Of a stretch of 7,996 nt of DNA, positions 1-6,058 are shown piece by piece. The DNA comes from JAJKIP01 sp040509055 (lineage in GTDB: Bacteria; Bacteroidota; Bacteroidia; Chitinophagales; Chitinophagaceae), in the NCBI GenBank assembly GCA_040509055.1, contig JBEVLT010000121.1, forward strand, positions 1 through 7,996, written 5' to 3'. How positions within the stretch are numbered: position 1 is the stretch's first letter; every line of letters begins with the position of its first letter. The notes below the pieces were generated by a model. The model worked only from the letters and a program-made list of their open reading frames with translations, had not been told where the DNA came from and ran no database searches. The position numbers and the translations under genes are program-made.

Positions 1-123
1 AAACAGGAATTTAACAGTAATACCACGCGGGACATGGTGAATTATACGCTGCGAGGAGCGATGCCTGCGGGTCCTTGCCTGCCGGCAGGGCTGGTCCGTG
101 GTTCAATCCCTGTTTTCCTGTAG
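1..123 (+). CDS. C-terminal tail of an upstream open reading frame (partial, product unknown)
   Basis: Frame 1 is open from the first base to a TAG at 121-123, giving 40 residues with no start inside the window. The last half reads as low-complexity Gly/Pro/Ala/Leu and ends in RGSIPVFL. That half is encoded by a palindrome at 78-89 and a T-loop-like stretch (GGTTCAATCCC, 100-110). From memory, small Bacteroidota proteins, including GIY-YIG endonuclease-like ones, often run into such repeat or tRNA-like sequence at their C-terminus, so this could be the end of such a gene. The 40 residues visible contain no diagnostic domain. It may equally be non-coding sequence that happens to stay open. The gene at 144 begins 20 bases after the stop. 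Confidence 0.3.
   Translation, partial: KQEFNSNTTRDMVNYTLRGAMPAGPCLPAGLVRGSIPVFL
78..89. repeat. Perfect 12-bp palindrome CCTGCCGGCAGG
   Basis: The 12 bases are exactly self-complementary and are preceded at 63-70 by a partial copy of the same motif (GCCTGCGG). A related, longer form of this palindrome is, as far as I recall, widespread in Bacteroidota genomes and is often translated in database proteins as LPAGR-like peptides. Only one good copy is in this window, so its repeat nature cannot be shown here. A perfect 12-mer palindrome is expected about twice by chance in 8 kb. Confidence 0.4.
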
Positions 124-143
124 CTTTATTGCAAATTCATGCC

Positions 144-1142
144 ATGAAATTCCTCAAATGGCTGGGCGCTATCCTGCTGGTACTGATCGTGATCTACTTT
201 CTGGGGCCCCGGCCGGCAGCACCTAAATATACCAGCGATCTGCCCGCCGTTCCGGCGGCACCCGCAGCGCTGGAACAGTATATCCGCAACGAAGAAGCCC
301 ACCATCGCATCAAACCCGACAACGAGTCCCGCATCGTCTGGCTGCACGACTCGCTGAAAGAAAAAACCGAATATGCTGTCGTGTACCTGCACGGCTTTTC
401 TGCCAGCCAGGAAGAAGGCGACCCGGTTCATTACGGGTTTGCGCAAAAATTCGGCTGCAACCTGTACCTCCCGCGCCTGGCCGAACACGGCATCGATACC
501 ACCGAACCAATGGCAGCCCTGACAACAGACAAGCTTTGGAATTCGGCCAAAGAAGCCTACGCCATCGGCAAACAATTAGGCAACAAGATCATTCTTGTCG
601 GCACCTCCACCGGCGGCTCGCTGGCGCTGAAGCTGGCCGCCGAATATCCCGATATTGCCGGCCTCATCCTGCTTTCTCCCAATATCGCCATCAACGACGG
701 GGCGGCCTGGGTGCTGAATAACCCCTGGGGACTGCAGGTAGCGCACCTGGTAAAGGGCAAATACAATACGGCAAAGGATACATCGGCTGTTTACCGGCAA
801 TACTGGTACAACAAATACCGCATGGAATCGGCCGTGGAGCTGCAACAGTTTCTCGAGACGGCGATGAAGGCCTCCACGTTCGAGAAGGTGAAGCAGCCCG
901 TGCTGCTGCTGTATTACTTTAAAGACGAAGACCACCAGGACCCGGTGGTAAAAGTGTCGGCCATGAAACGCATGTTCCGGCAACTCGGCACCCCGGATTC
1001 GCTGAAAAAAGAAGTGGCCGTGCCCAATGCCGGCGACCATGTCATCGGTTCCTGGATCAAATCAAAAGACCTGCAAACGGTGGAAGACAACTGCGAAAAA
1101 TTTGCGCAGGATGTGCTGAAATTGAGTTTTGCAAAGAAATAG
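144..1142 (+). CDS. Membrane-anchored alpha/beta hydrolase (esterase/lysophospholipase-like)
   Basis: This is a 332-residue serine hydrolase of the alpha/beta hydrolase fold, probably cleaving carboxylic or acyl-glycerol esters; the substrate is not known. Residues 5-20 form one hydrophobic segment after a Lys-containing start, so it is probably a signal anchor holding the enzyme in the inner membrane with the catalytic domain outside. The core shows the oxyanion-hole HG (83-84, in YLHGFSAS), the nucleophile elbow GTSTGG with Ser155, a candidate acidic residue Asp266 (QDPVV) and the general-base His299 (AGDHV). Length and order fit monoacylglycerol-lipase/carboxylesterase relatives. ATG 144 was chosen because it immediately precedes the anchor; a longer in-frame start (TTG 75) would prepend repeat-derived residues, and ATG 139 is out of frame and stops at once. 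No Shine-Dalgarno is visible, which is usual for Bacteroidota. It appears monocistronic. Confidence 0.85.
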   Translation: MKFLKWLGAILLVLIVIYFLGPRPAAPKYTSDLPAVPAAPAALEQYIRNEEAHHRIKPDNESRIVWLHDSLKEKTEYAVVYLHGFSASQEEGDPVHYGFAQKFGCNLYLPRLAEHGIDTTEPMAALTTDKLWNSAKEAYAIGKQLGNKIILVGTSTGGSLALKLAAEYPDIAGLILLSPNIAINDGAAWVLNNPWGLQVAHLVKGKYNTAKDTSAVYRQYWYNKYRMESAVELQQFLETAMKASTFEKVKQPVLLLYYFKDEDHQDPVVKVSAMKRMFRQLGTPDSLKKEVAVPNAGDHVIGSWIKSKDLQTVEDNCEKFAQDVLKLSFAKK

Positions 1143-1173
1143 CTGCGAAAGCCGTTTTATGTTCGCCGCAGCT
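1141..1173 (+). terminator. Hairpin just after the hydrolase stop, possible terminator
   Basis: AGCTGCG (1141-1147) pairs perfectly with CGCAGCT (1167-1173) around a 19-nt loop, and the stem begins inside the stop codon TAG. No run of T follows on the + strand (GAAAAATGC), so this is not a classical rho-independent terminator. It could be a 3'-end stabilising stem or a weak terminator. Confidence 0.3.
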
Positions 1174-1247
1174 GAAAAATGCATCATTCCAACTGATAGC
1201 TTACACCGAACTACCGGCAAACTGAAACCGTTTCATTCACAATAGTT

Positions 1248-1255
1248 TCAATTTG
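1248..1255 (+). promoter_or_regulatory. Candidate -7 box for the KAS III gene
   Basis: The octamer TCAATTTG differs from the Bacteroidota sigma-ABfr -7 consensus TAnnTTTG at one fixed position and lies 38 bases before the ATG at 1294. No TTTG-like -33 box is found at the expected distance; the nearest TTT (1231-1233) is too close. The 150-bp gap must hold a promoter if the gene is transcribed independently, but this exact assignment is weak. Confidence 0.2.
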
Positions 1256-1293
1256 TTTAGTTTTCCTATCTTCCTGCCAAATTATTGCTTGCT

Positions 1294-2349
1294 ATGTACA
1301 GCACAAAGATTGCCGGCATCGGCATGTATGTTCCTGAAAGGGTGGTGACCAACAACGACCTGACCAACTGGATGGAAACCAGCGATGAATGGATACAGGA
1401 ACGCACCGGCATCAAAGAACGCCGCTATGCCCACCGCACGGCCGAAACCACCACCACCATGGGTGTGGAAGCTGCAAAGATCGCCATCGAAAGAGCAGGC
1501 CTCACCCCACAGGATATCGACTTCATCGTTTTCGCTACGCTAAGCCCCGATTATTACTTTCCCGGTTGCGGCGTACTGCTGCAGCGGGCCATGCAAATGA
1601 AGGAAGTGGGGGCGCTGGATGTGCGCAACCAATGCAGCGGTTTTATCTATGCCCTCAGCGTGGCCGACCAGTTCATCAAAACCGGCATGTACCGGAACAT
1701 CCTGGTAGTAGGCAGCGAAAAACATTCCTTCGGGCTCGACTTCAGCACCCGCGGCCGTAACGTATCGGTGATCTTCGGCGACGGGGCCGGCGCTGTGGTG
1801 CTGCAACGCGCTGACAAGCCGGACCAGGGCATTCTCTCCACCCACCTGCACAGCGATGGCGAAAGCGCCGAATTGCTGGCCATGTTCAACCCCGGCACCC
1901 ATGCCAACCATTGGACCGGCGGCGGACAGCAGCTGGCCGACTTTGACGAAGCGGAAATGGGACAGATGTTTTTCAGCCATGCCATGATCGACAAAGCACA
2001 GGTATTTCCCAATATGGACGGGCCGGCTGTGTTCAAAAAGGCGATCGTAAAGTTCCCGGAAGTGATCAGGGAAGCGCTTGCCGCCAACGGCTACCAGCCG
2101 GCCGATATCCGGCTGCTGATCCCGCACCAGGCCAACCTGCGCATTGCCCAGTTTGTACAGCAGACCCTGCGACTGAGCGACGACCAGGTCTACAACAACA
2201 TCCAGCGATATGGCAATACTACCGCCGCTTCGGTACCTATCGCCCTTTGCGAAGCCTGGGAACAGGGAAAGATTAAGGAAGGCGATCTCGTTTGCCTGGC
2301 CGCTTTCGGCAGTGGATTCACCTGGGGCAGCGCCCTGCTGAAATGGTAA
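1294..2349 (+). CDS. Ketoacyl-ACP synthase III family protein (FabH-like paralogue)
   Basis: This cytosolic 351-residue thiolase-fold enzyme should condense an acyl-CoA (or acyl-ACP) primer with malonyl-ACP, the first step of fatty acid or related polyketide-like chain synthesis. The full triad is visible: Cys114 in NQCSGF, His278 in IPHQANLRI and Asn308 in RYGNTTAAS. The His-Asn spacing of 30 residues is the same as in E. coli FabH. FGDGAGA (161-167) and the C-terminal GSGFTWGSALL (339-349) are also typical. It is about 35 residues longer than E. coli FabH, mainly because of an insertion at roughly residues 200-243 (GTHANHW...VFPNMDGP). The gene stands alone rather than beside plsX, acpP or fabD, so it is probably a second FabH-like enzyme with a special primer or product, not the housekeeping copy. 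ATG 1294 is preferred over an in-frame TTG at 1285. DAR-type or other secondary acyl synthases are an alternative. Confidence 0.88.
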   Translation: MYSTKIAGIGMYVPERVVTNNDLTNWMETSDEWIQERTGIKERRYAHRTAETTTTMGVEAAKIAIERAGLTPQDIDFIVFATLSPDYYFPGCGVLLQRAMQMKEVGALDVRNQCSGFIYALSVADQFIKTGMYRNILVVGSEKHSFGLDFSTRGRNVSVIFGDGAGAVVLQRADKPDQGILSTHLHSDGESAELLAMFNPGTHANHWTGGGQQLADFDEAEMGQMFFSHAMIDKAQVFPNMDGPAVFKKAIVKFPEVIREALAANGYQPADIRLLIPHQANLRIAQFVQQTLRLSDDQVYNNIQRYGNTTAASVPIALCEAWEQGKIKEGDLVCLAAFGSGFTWGSALLKW

Positions 2350-2352
2350 TGT

Positions 2353-2373
2353 TCCCTTAAAGAAAATAAGGGA
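2353..2373 (+). terminator. Hairpin downstream of the KAS III gene, possible terminator
   Basis: TCCCTTA (2353-2359) pairs with TAAGGGA (2367-2373) in a perfect 7-bp stem with an A-rich 7-nt loop, starting three bases after the TAA. The closest T run (GTTTTT, 2387-2392) is 13 bases beyond the stem. An alternative short pairing, AGGG (2369-2372) with CCCT (2383-2386), would sit directly before those T residues. Either form could terminate or attenuate transcription ahead of the next gene. Confidence 0.4.
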
Positions 2374-2427
2374 GCAAGCTTACCCTGTTTTTCCTGCCTT
2401 TTGGTAAGGTTATTGAAAAGATCAGGT

Positions 2428-2853
2428 ATGAAGAAAATATATTTCCTGGCCGTCTGCCTTTTCTCTGCATTGTTCCTGGCTGCCCAGGACAGCTGGAAGA
2501 TAACGCTCAACAGCAAAGCCCTGCTCAGGACCAGCACTGAAGATGAACAGGCCAATACGAAGACGATCAACGCAGCAGACTGGAATGGAAAAGGCAAACT
2601 GGAAGTATGCTATACGGAAAAACCTGCTAAGAAAGACTGGCGCCGTTCCCTCCTCTTCACCGATGAAAACGACAACGAACTAATCCGTAAAGACGGCACG
2701 AGCCGTGTAAAAATTTCGCTTGCTGAACTGAAACAGGCTTTTGCCGGTAAAAAGAAGATCAGCATTTATACCATCTCCCTTCCCACTGATCCCGATCTGG
2801 CTGCCAGGGTTCGCGTTCGCAGAGTACATTTGTGCACTCTTGAACTACCCTAA
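2428..2853 (+). CDS. Small exported protein of unknown function
   Basis: A 141-residue protein I do not recognise as a named family. It begins with a clear Sec signal peptide: MKK, a hydrophobic core at residues 4-17, and a probable cleavage site after the Ala-Ala near residue 19. There is no lipobox Cys at the cleavage point, so it is likely a soluble periplasmic or secreted protein of about 120 residues. The mature part starts with a WKITLN strand, is rich in Lys, Asp and Glu, has alternating beta-like stretches, and ends in a basic ARVRVRRVHLC segment. Two cysteines are seen after cleavage. ATG 2428 is chosen because it gives the signal peptide; a TTG at 2401 would only add a basic extension. 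The stop lies four bases before the lipid-kinase start, so the two are probably cotranscribed, though no functional link is visible. Conserved-in-Bacteroidota is my guess. Confidence 0.75.
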   Translation: MKKIYFLAVCLFSALFLAAQDSWKITLNSKALLRTSTEDEQANTKTINAADWNGKGKLEVCYTEKPAKKDWRRSLLFTDENDNELIRKDGTSRVKISLAELKQAFAGKKKISIYTISLPTDPDLAARVRVRRVHLCTLELP

Positions 2854-2857
2854 GCGG

Positions 2858-3760
2858 ATGCAGCGACATATCATTTATATCATCAACCCGATCTCCGGTA
2901 CCAGGACCAAGCAGGACCTGCGGCAGCTGATCGAACGGGAAACGGCCGGGCGGGATATACCTTTCCAGGTATTTCCATCGGTGGCCAGCGGGGATTATTC
3001 TTTTCTCCATCCGGTCATCAGCGAGCAAAAGGTGACCGATATCGTGGTGGCGGGTGGTGATGGCACGGTGAGCCAGGTAGCCGGCAGCCTGATGGACCAG
3101 GATATCAATTTCGGCATTATTCCCTGCGGCTCCGGCAACGGGCTGGCCTATGCCGCCAGGATACCTAAACAGCCGGCCAGGGCACTGGACATCGTCTTCA
3201 ATGGCAAGGCTTCCGAGATCGACGGATTTTATATCAACGGGCAGTTTGCCTGCATGCTGTCCGGTCTCGGGTTCGATGCCAAAATAGCCCATGAATTTGC
3301 CCAACAGCCGAAAAGAGGATTGACTACCTATGCCGCCCTGGTGGGTAAAAAATTTTTCTCGGCTGACCCATACCGGTTCCTGATAGAAAGCAACGGGCTC
3401 AGCTTTTCGACCGAAGCTTTTTTTATCAGCATCGCCAACAGCAACCAGTTTGGCAACAATTTTACCATTGCGCCAAAGGCCCTGCTGGCAGACGGATTGC
3501 TCGATATCGTGATCGCCAAAAAAACGACCAAGCCCCTGCTGCTGTTCAACCTGGTGAAGCAGATCTTTGCCGGCCGGCTGGACAAGGTGGAAAGCTCGCT
3601 GAATAACCCGATCATTTATTTCCAGACCAGCGCACTGGTCATTCACAATTCCGACCAGGCGCCGCTCCACATCGACGGCGACCCCGCCGAAACAGTAGAC
3701 AAACTGGACATCCGCGTAAAAAAGAAGTGTTTCCGGCTCATACAGCCCGCTACGGAATGA
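2858..3760 (+). CDS. Diacylglycerol/sphingoid-type lipid kinase (DagK/YegS/LCB5 family)
   Basis: A 300-residue cytosolic or membrane-peripheral kinase that phosphorylates the hydroxyl of a lipid such as diacylglycerol, giving phosphatidic acid, using ATP. Family motifs occur in order: INPISG at residues 9-14, the nucleotide-binding GGDGT at 66-70, PCGSGNGLA at 89-97, GLGFDA at 136-141, ANSNQFGN at 193-200, DGLLDI at 212-217 and a C-terminal HIDGDP at 271-276. The glycine-rich loop reads GSGNG, closer to sphingosine kinases (GSGNA) than to the usual GTGND of bacterial DAG kinases. The terminal DGE of the family, whose Glu is catalytic in S. aureus DgkB by my recollection, is DGD here. The length matches the single-domain bacterial family. 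The start ATG 2858 follows the preceding stop by four bases, and the 3' end overlaps the convergent patatin gene by 11 bp. Lipid substrate is unassigned; a sphingoid base or ceramide is possible. Confidence 0.88.
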   Translation: MQRHIIYIINPISGTRTKQDLRQLIERETAGRDIPFQVFPSVASGDYSFLHPVISEQKVTDIVVAGGDGTVSQVAGSLMDQDINFGIIPCGSGNGLAYAARIPKQPARALDIVFNGKASEIDGFYINGQFACMLSGLGFDAKIAHEFAQQPKRGLTTYAALVGKKFFSADPYRFLIESNGLSFSTEAFFISIANSNQFGNNFTIAPKALLADGLLDIVIAKKTTKPLLLFNLVKQIFAGRLDKVESSLNNPIIYFQTSALVIHNSDQAPLHIDGDPAETVDKLDIRVKKKCFRLIQPATE

Positions 3761-5999
3761 CCGGTTTTGGCTTTTCATTTCCCAGCAGCTGCAGGAGTTG
3801 CCGGGCGCTTTCCGCATTGAAATAAGAGTGGACCGATGCTTTGATATCGAGCTTCTCGCGCCGGCTCAGGTGAAAGTTCAGCGCGGCCTTGTTCTCTTCC
3901 TTGTCTGCCGCATACTGGAACAATACCTTGTGCACCGTGCGCCCCGGGTGCTCGCTGTAATAGCTGAGCATGTCGTTCTGGAAATACTCCATCATCTTGA
4001 ACCAGTTGTGCTGCAGCAACAAAAACGGTTTGGTGGCATGATCGGTGATGTCGTCGGACAGGTAAGGGTATTCCCATCCGCCGGGGCTGCGGTCGCGCAG
4101 CTGGATGATAAGCACGCCGCTGGTGTTTTGGTTGATCCAGTCGTCGAATGCTTCGAGAAAACGAAGCGTGGTTTCCTGGCCGTAATTGTCCCGCAGGCCG
4201 GCGTCCATCACATCGATCACCGGGTCGGAGGGCAGCCACACATTCGGCAATACGATGGGGAAGGTGGCATTCATCCGCAATGCCGTAAGAACGCGCAGGT
4301 CGTAGGGGTTCTGTTTGGCGAAGAAAGCGCCGAAGTCGATGGCATCGGGATCCATTTCCGGCATAGCCGTGGTGTCCTGCCAGCCCTGCATCATAAAGCT
4401 GACGGGCTGGGTGCTGATGATCATCTTCCGGCTGTCGCGGGTCACTACCGAGTTGAAAAAGTACAGCGGTATGTTTGCCGCTTTTTCATCAGCCGCATAA
4501 TCCCTGAGCTGCTTATCCAGCATGCCCCTGGTATTGCTGTTCATCTTTTCTTCAAATGCATAGCCCCTGTCTTTCACATAGGTGAAATTGTTGATCCGGA
4601 ATTTTTGCGCCGGCGCAATCAGGTCCCTCGCCACAAAAGAAGAAAACAAGGGATTCAGCACATCGCTGGCGATGTCATCCACGTATTGCATGTCCTGCAG
4701 GTGAATATTCGCGCCATTTTGCCTGCGCAGGTACAGCTCCCTGAAGTACGTAGCCCCGATCATGCCGCCCGAAGCGCCATTGACCAGGAATATCTTTTTC
4801 ATGATGGCACCGCCCGTAATGCTGTCCAGGTGCTGCAGCATGCTCATGGTAAAAGTGGCGCTGCGATGTCCGCCGCCGCTGGTATTCATCACCACCAGCA
4901 CCGGCTTTTCTGTGCCCTGGTGTTTCTTCCAGCTCTCCAGGATGGCGATCATGTTCAGGCTGTCTGCTGTTTTCTTATCAGGCGTGCAGAGGGCCAGCAA
5001 TCCTTCCCGCGTATAAGCCGGACGTTCGCTCCTGTTCGCATAGTTCAACCCATACCCTTTGTTGCGCGGATCGATCCAGTCGATGCGGTACAGGAAGTTC
5101 AGCAGCAGCAGCAGCACTACGAGATAAGGAATGCTCCAACTCTGGAGAAAATAAGAAAAAGCCCCGGCCACCCCGATCAGCACGGAAAAAAAGATGGTGA
5201 TGCTGGCCGCGGCCGGTATCTGGAAAAAAGGAGATTCCAGGAAAAAACCCAGGATGATCAGGAACAGGAAGGCAGCAAATACACAAAGAATGGCAGCAAA
5301 GTGATGCCGTTTGAAAAGTGAATCGATAAATTCCGGCGTGTAGTGCCGGACGTCCCGCACGGGCCGCAGCACCAGTGGTGAGTCGAAATACGATTCCGCT
5401 TTGATCAGGCCCGGCTGCTCGTATATTTCTTTGGACGGCCGCAGGTGGGTGATGTATTCGACGGGGTTGCGGATCACCGGCATCATGCGGCGGAGAATGG
5501 AGCGGTCGGCCCGGAAAAAATAGATCAGGGAAACGGCCAGGATCAGGGAAAGACCGGCTACAAAGCCACCGGCCAGGATCAATATCTCGGTCGTACTGAC
5601 CAGCTCTTTGTACCGGGTGAAATGATAGGCCTTGAAAAAATAAAACAATAAAAACACGATAGGAATGATCGCGTTGTTGATACAATATTTCAGGAAGGGA
5701 TTGGTGGTAGCAGCCAGGAACCGGAAATGCCGGCTGAAGAGGATAAACGTGCTGATGTTCCAGCTCATGATAAACATGCCGATGGACATACCCACCAGCC
5801 CGGCGCTGAGCGCGTTCACATTGCCCAGGTACTCAGGCGCCAGGTACAGCGAGTCGGCGCCGAATGTGTGCATGAAGCTGCCGCTCACCGTGCTGAACAG
5901 GATAAACCAGAACACCAGCAATACCTGGTACTTCCTGAAATGCAGGAACAACAATTGTACGGGAAAGGAAAAAATAAAGCCGCGGAGCCATGTTTTCAT
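3750..5999 (-). CDS. Multi-pass membrane protein with C-terminal patatin-like phospholipase domain
   Basis: A 749-residue protein in two parts. Residues 1-305 hold about seven or eight hydrophobic segments (near 26-40, 62-80, 108-122, 138-162, 234-252, 264-282 and 289-304), with a soluble loop at about 165-232. Residues 365-640 form a patatin-like acyl hydrolase domain expected to use a Ser-Asp dyad on phospholipids or other acyl esters. The Gly-rich oxyanion region is TSGGGHRS (373-380). The nucleophile is Ser410 in GASGG (GxSxG). MNATFPIVLP (576-585) matches the conserved patatin stretch between the dyad residues, and the probable catalytic Asp is Asp599 in a DAG rather than the usual DGG/DGA. 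The tail (about 640-749) is hydrophilic. ATG 5999 immediately precedes a basic start and the first helix. It lies 54 bases downstream of the heme A synthase gene on the same strand and may share its transcript. The substrate and topology are unknown; an inactive or regulatory role cannot be excluded. Confidence 0.82.
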   Translation of the reverse strand: MKTWLRGFIFSFPVQLLFLHFRKYQVLLVFWFILFSTVSGSFMHTFGADSLYLAPEYLGNVNALSAGLVGMSIGMFIMSWNISTFILFSRHFRFLAATTNPFLKYCINNAIIPIVFLLFYFFKAYHFTRYKELVSTTEILILAGGFVAGLSLILAVSLIYFFRADRSILRRMMPVIRNPVEYITHLRPSKEIYEQPGLIKAESYFDSPLVLRPVRDVRHYTPEFIDSLFKRHHFAAILCVFAAFLFLIILGFFLESPFFQIPAAASITIFFSVLIGVAGAFSYFLQSWSIPYLVVLLLLLNFLYRIDWIDPRNKGYGLNYANRSERPAYTREGLLALCTPDKKTADSLNMIAILESWKKHQGTEKPVLVVMNTSGGGHRSATFTMSMLQHLDSITGGAIMKKIFLVNGASGGMIGATYFRELYLRRQNGANIHLQDMQYVDDIASDVLNPLFSSFVARDLIAPAQKFRINNFTYVKDRGYAFEEKMNSNTRGMLDKQLRDYAADEKAANIPLYFFNSVVTRDSRKMIISTQPVSFMMQGWQDTTAMPEMDPDAIDFGAFFAKQNPYDLRVLTALRMNATFPIVLPNVWLPSDPVIDVMDAGLRDNYGQETTLRFLEAFDDWINQNTSGVLIIQLRDRSPGGWEYPYLSDDITDHATKPFLLLQHNWFKMMEYFQNDMLSYYSEHPGRTVHKVLFQYAADKEENKAALNFHLSRREKLDIKASVHSYFNAESARQLLQLLGNEKPKPVIP
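5100..5114. repeat. (CAG)5 trinucleotide run inside the patatin gene
   Basis: Five perfect CAG units on the + strand encode consecutive Leu codons (CTG) in the last transmembrane segment of the patatin protein, around residues 296-300. Slippage here would add or remove Leu residues without shifting the frame. A shorter related run lies at 6109-6120 in the heme A synthase gene, again coding Leu in a helix. Confidence 0.6.
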
Positions 6000-6036
6000 G
6001 AACAGGAGCTTGGAGTATCTAAATTAGGATAATTGC

Positions 6037-6058
6037 GGTAATGCGGAACGGCATTACC
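6037..6058 (-). terminator. Perfect 8-bp hairpin overlapping the heme A synthase stop codon
   Basis: GGTAATGC (6037-6044) and GCATTACC (6051-6058) are exactly complementary around a 6-nt loop. On the minus strand the stem starts within the last codons of the heme A synthase gene, includes its TAA (6056-6054), and ends 37 bases before the patatin ATG. No T run follows it on that strand (CGCAATTATCC), so it may be an attenuator or an mRNA-processing or stabilising stem between two cotranscribed genes rather than a full terminator. Confidence 0.4.

Noticed and set aside
1..120. Possible tRNA or tmRNA 3' half (GGTTCAATCCC plus complementary ends)
   Set aside because: With TTCAATC as the T loop, the flanking CGTGG and CCTGT pair at only two of five positions, and no anticodon or D arm fits. 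The end complementarity can be drawn in two registers, which suggests chance or a degenerate remnant.
75..143. Longer N-terminus for the hydrolase from TTG 75
   Set aside because: The added 23 residues are encoded by the palindrome and T-loop-like sequence, and would bury the obvious membrane anchor that begins right after ATG 144.
1252..1274. Promoter TTTG (1252) with TATCTTCC (1267) for the KAS III gene
   Set aside because: The spacing of 11 bases is far shorter than the 17-23 expected, and the -7 match is poor.
1540..2127. A 195-residue open frame on the - strand opposite the KAS III gene
   Set aside because: It is the antisense shadow of the catalytic region of the KAS III gene. Its composition (His, Gly and Val rich) is not protein-like.
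2759..3817. A 352-residue open frame on the - strand opposite the lipid kinase
   Set aside because: It is antisense to a kinase with all family motifs, has no coherent domain of its own, and would overlap the patatin end as well.
3798..5321. A 507-residue open frame on the + strand opposite the patatin gene
   Set aside because: It is His/Val/Gln-rich with no recognisable domain and lies wholly antisense to a gene with clear catalytic motifs and membrane helices. Such long antisense frames are common in GC-rich genes with biased codons.
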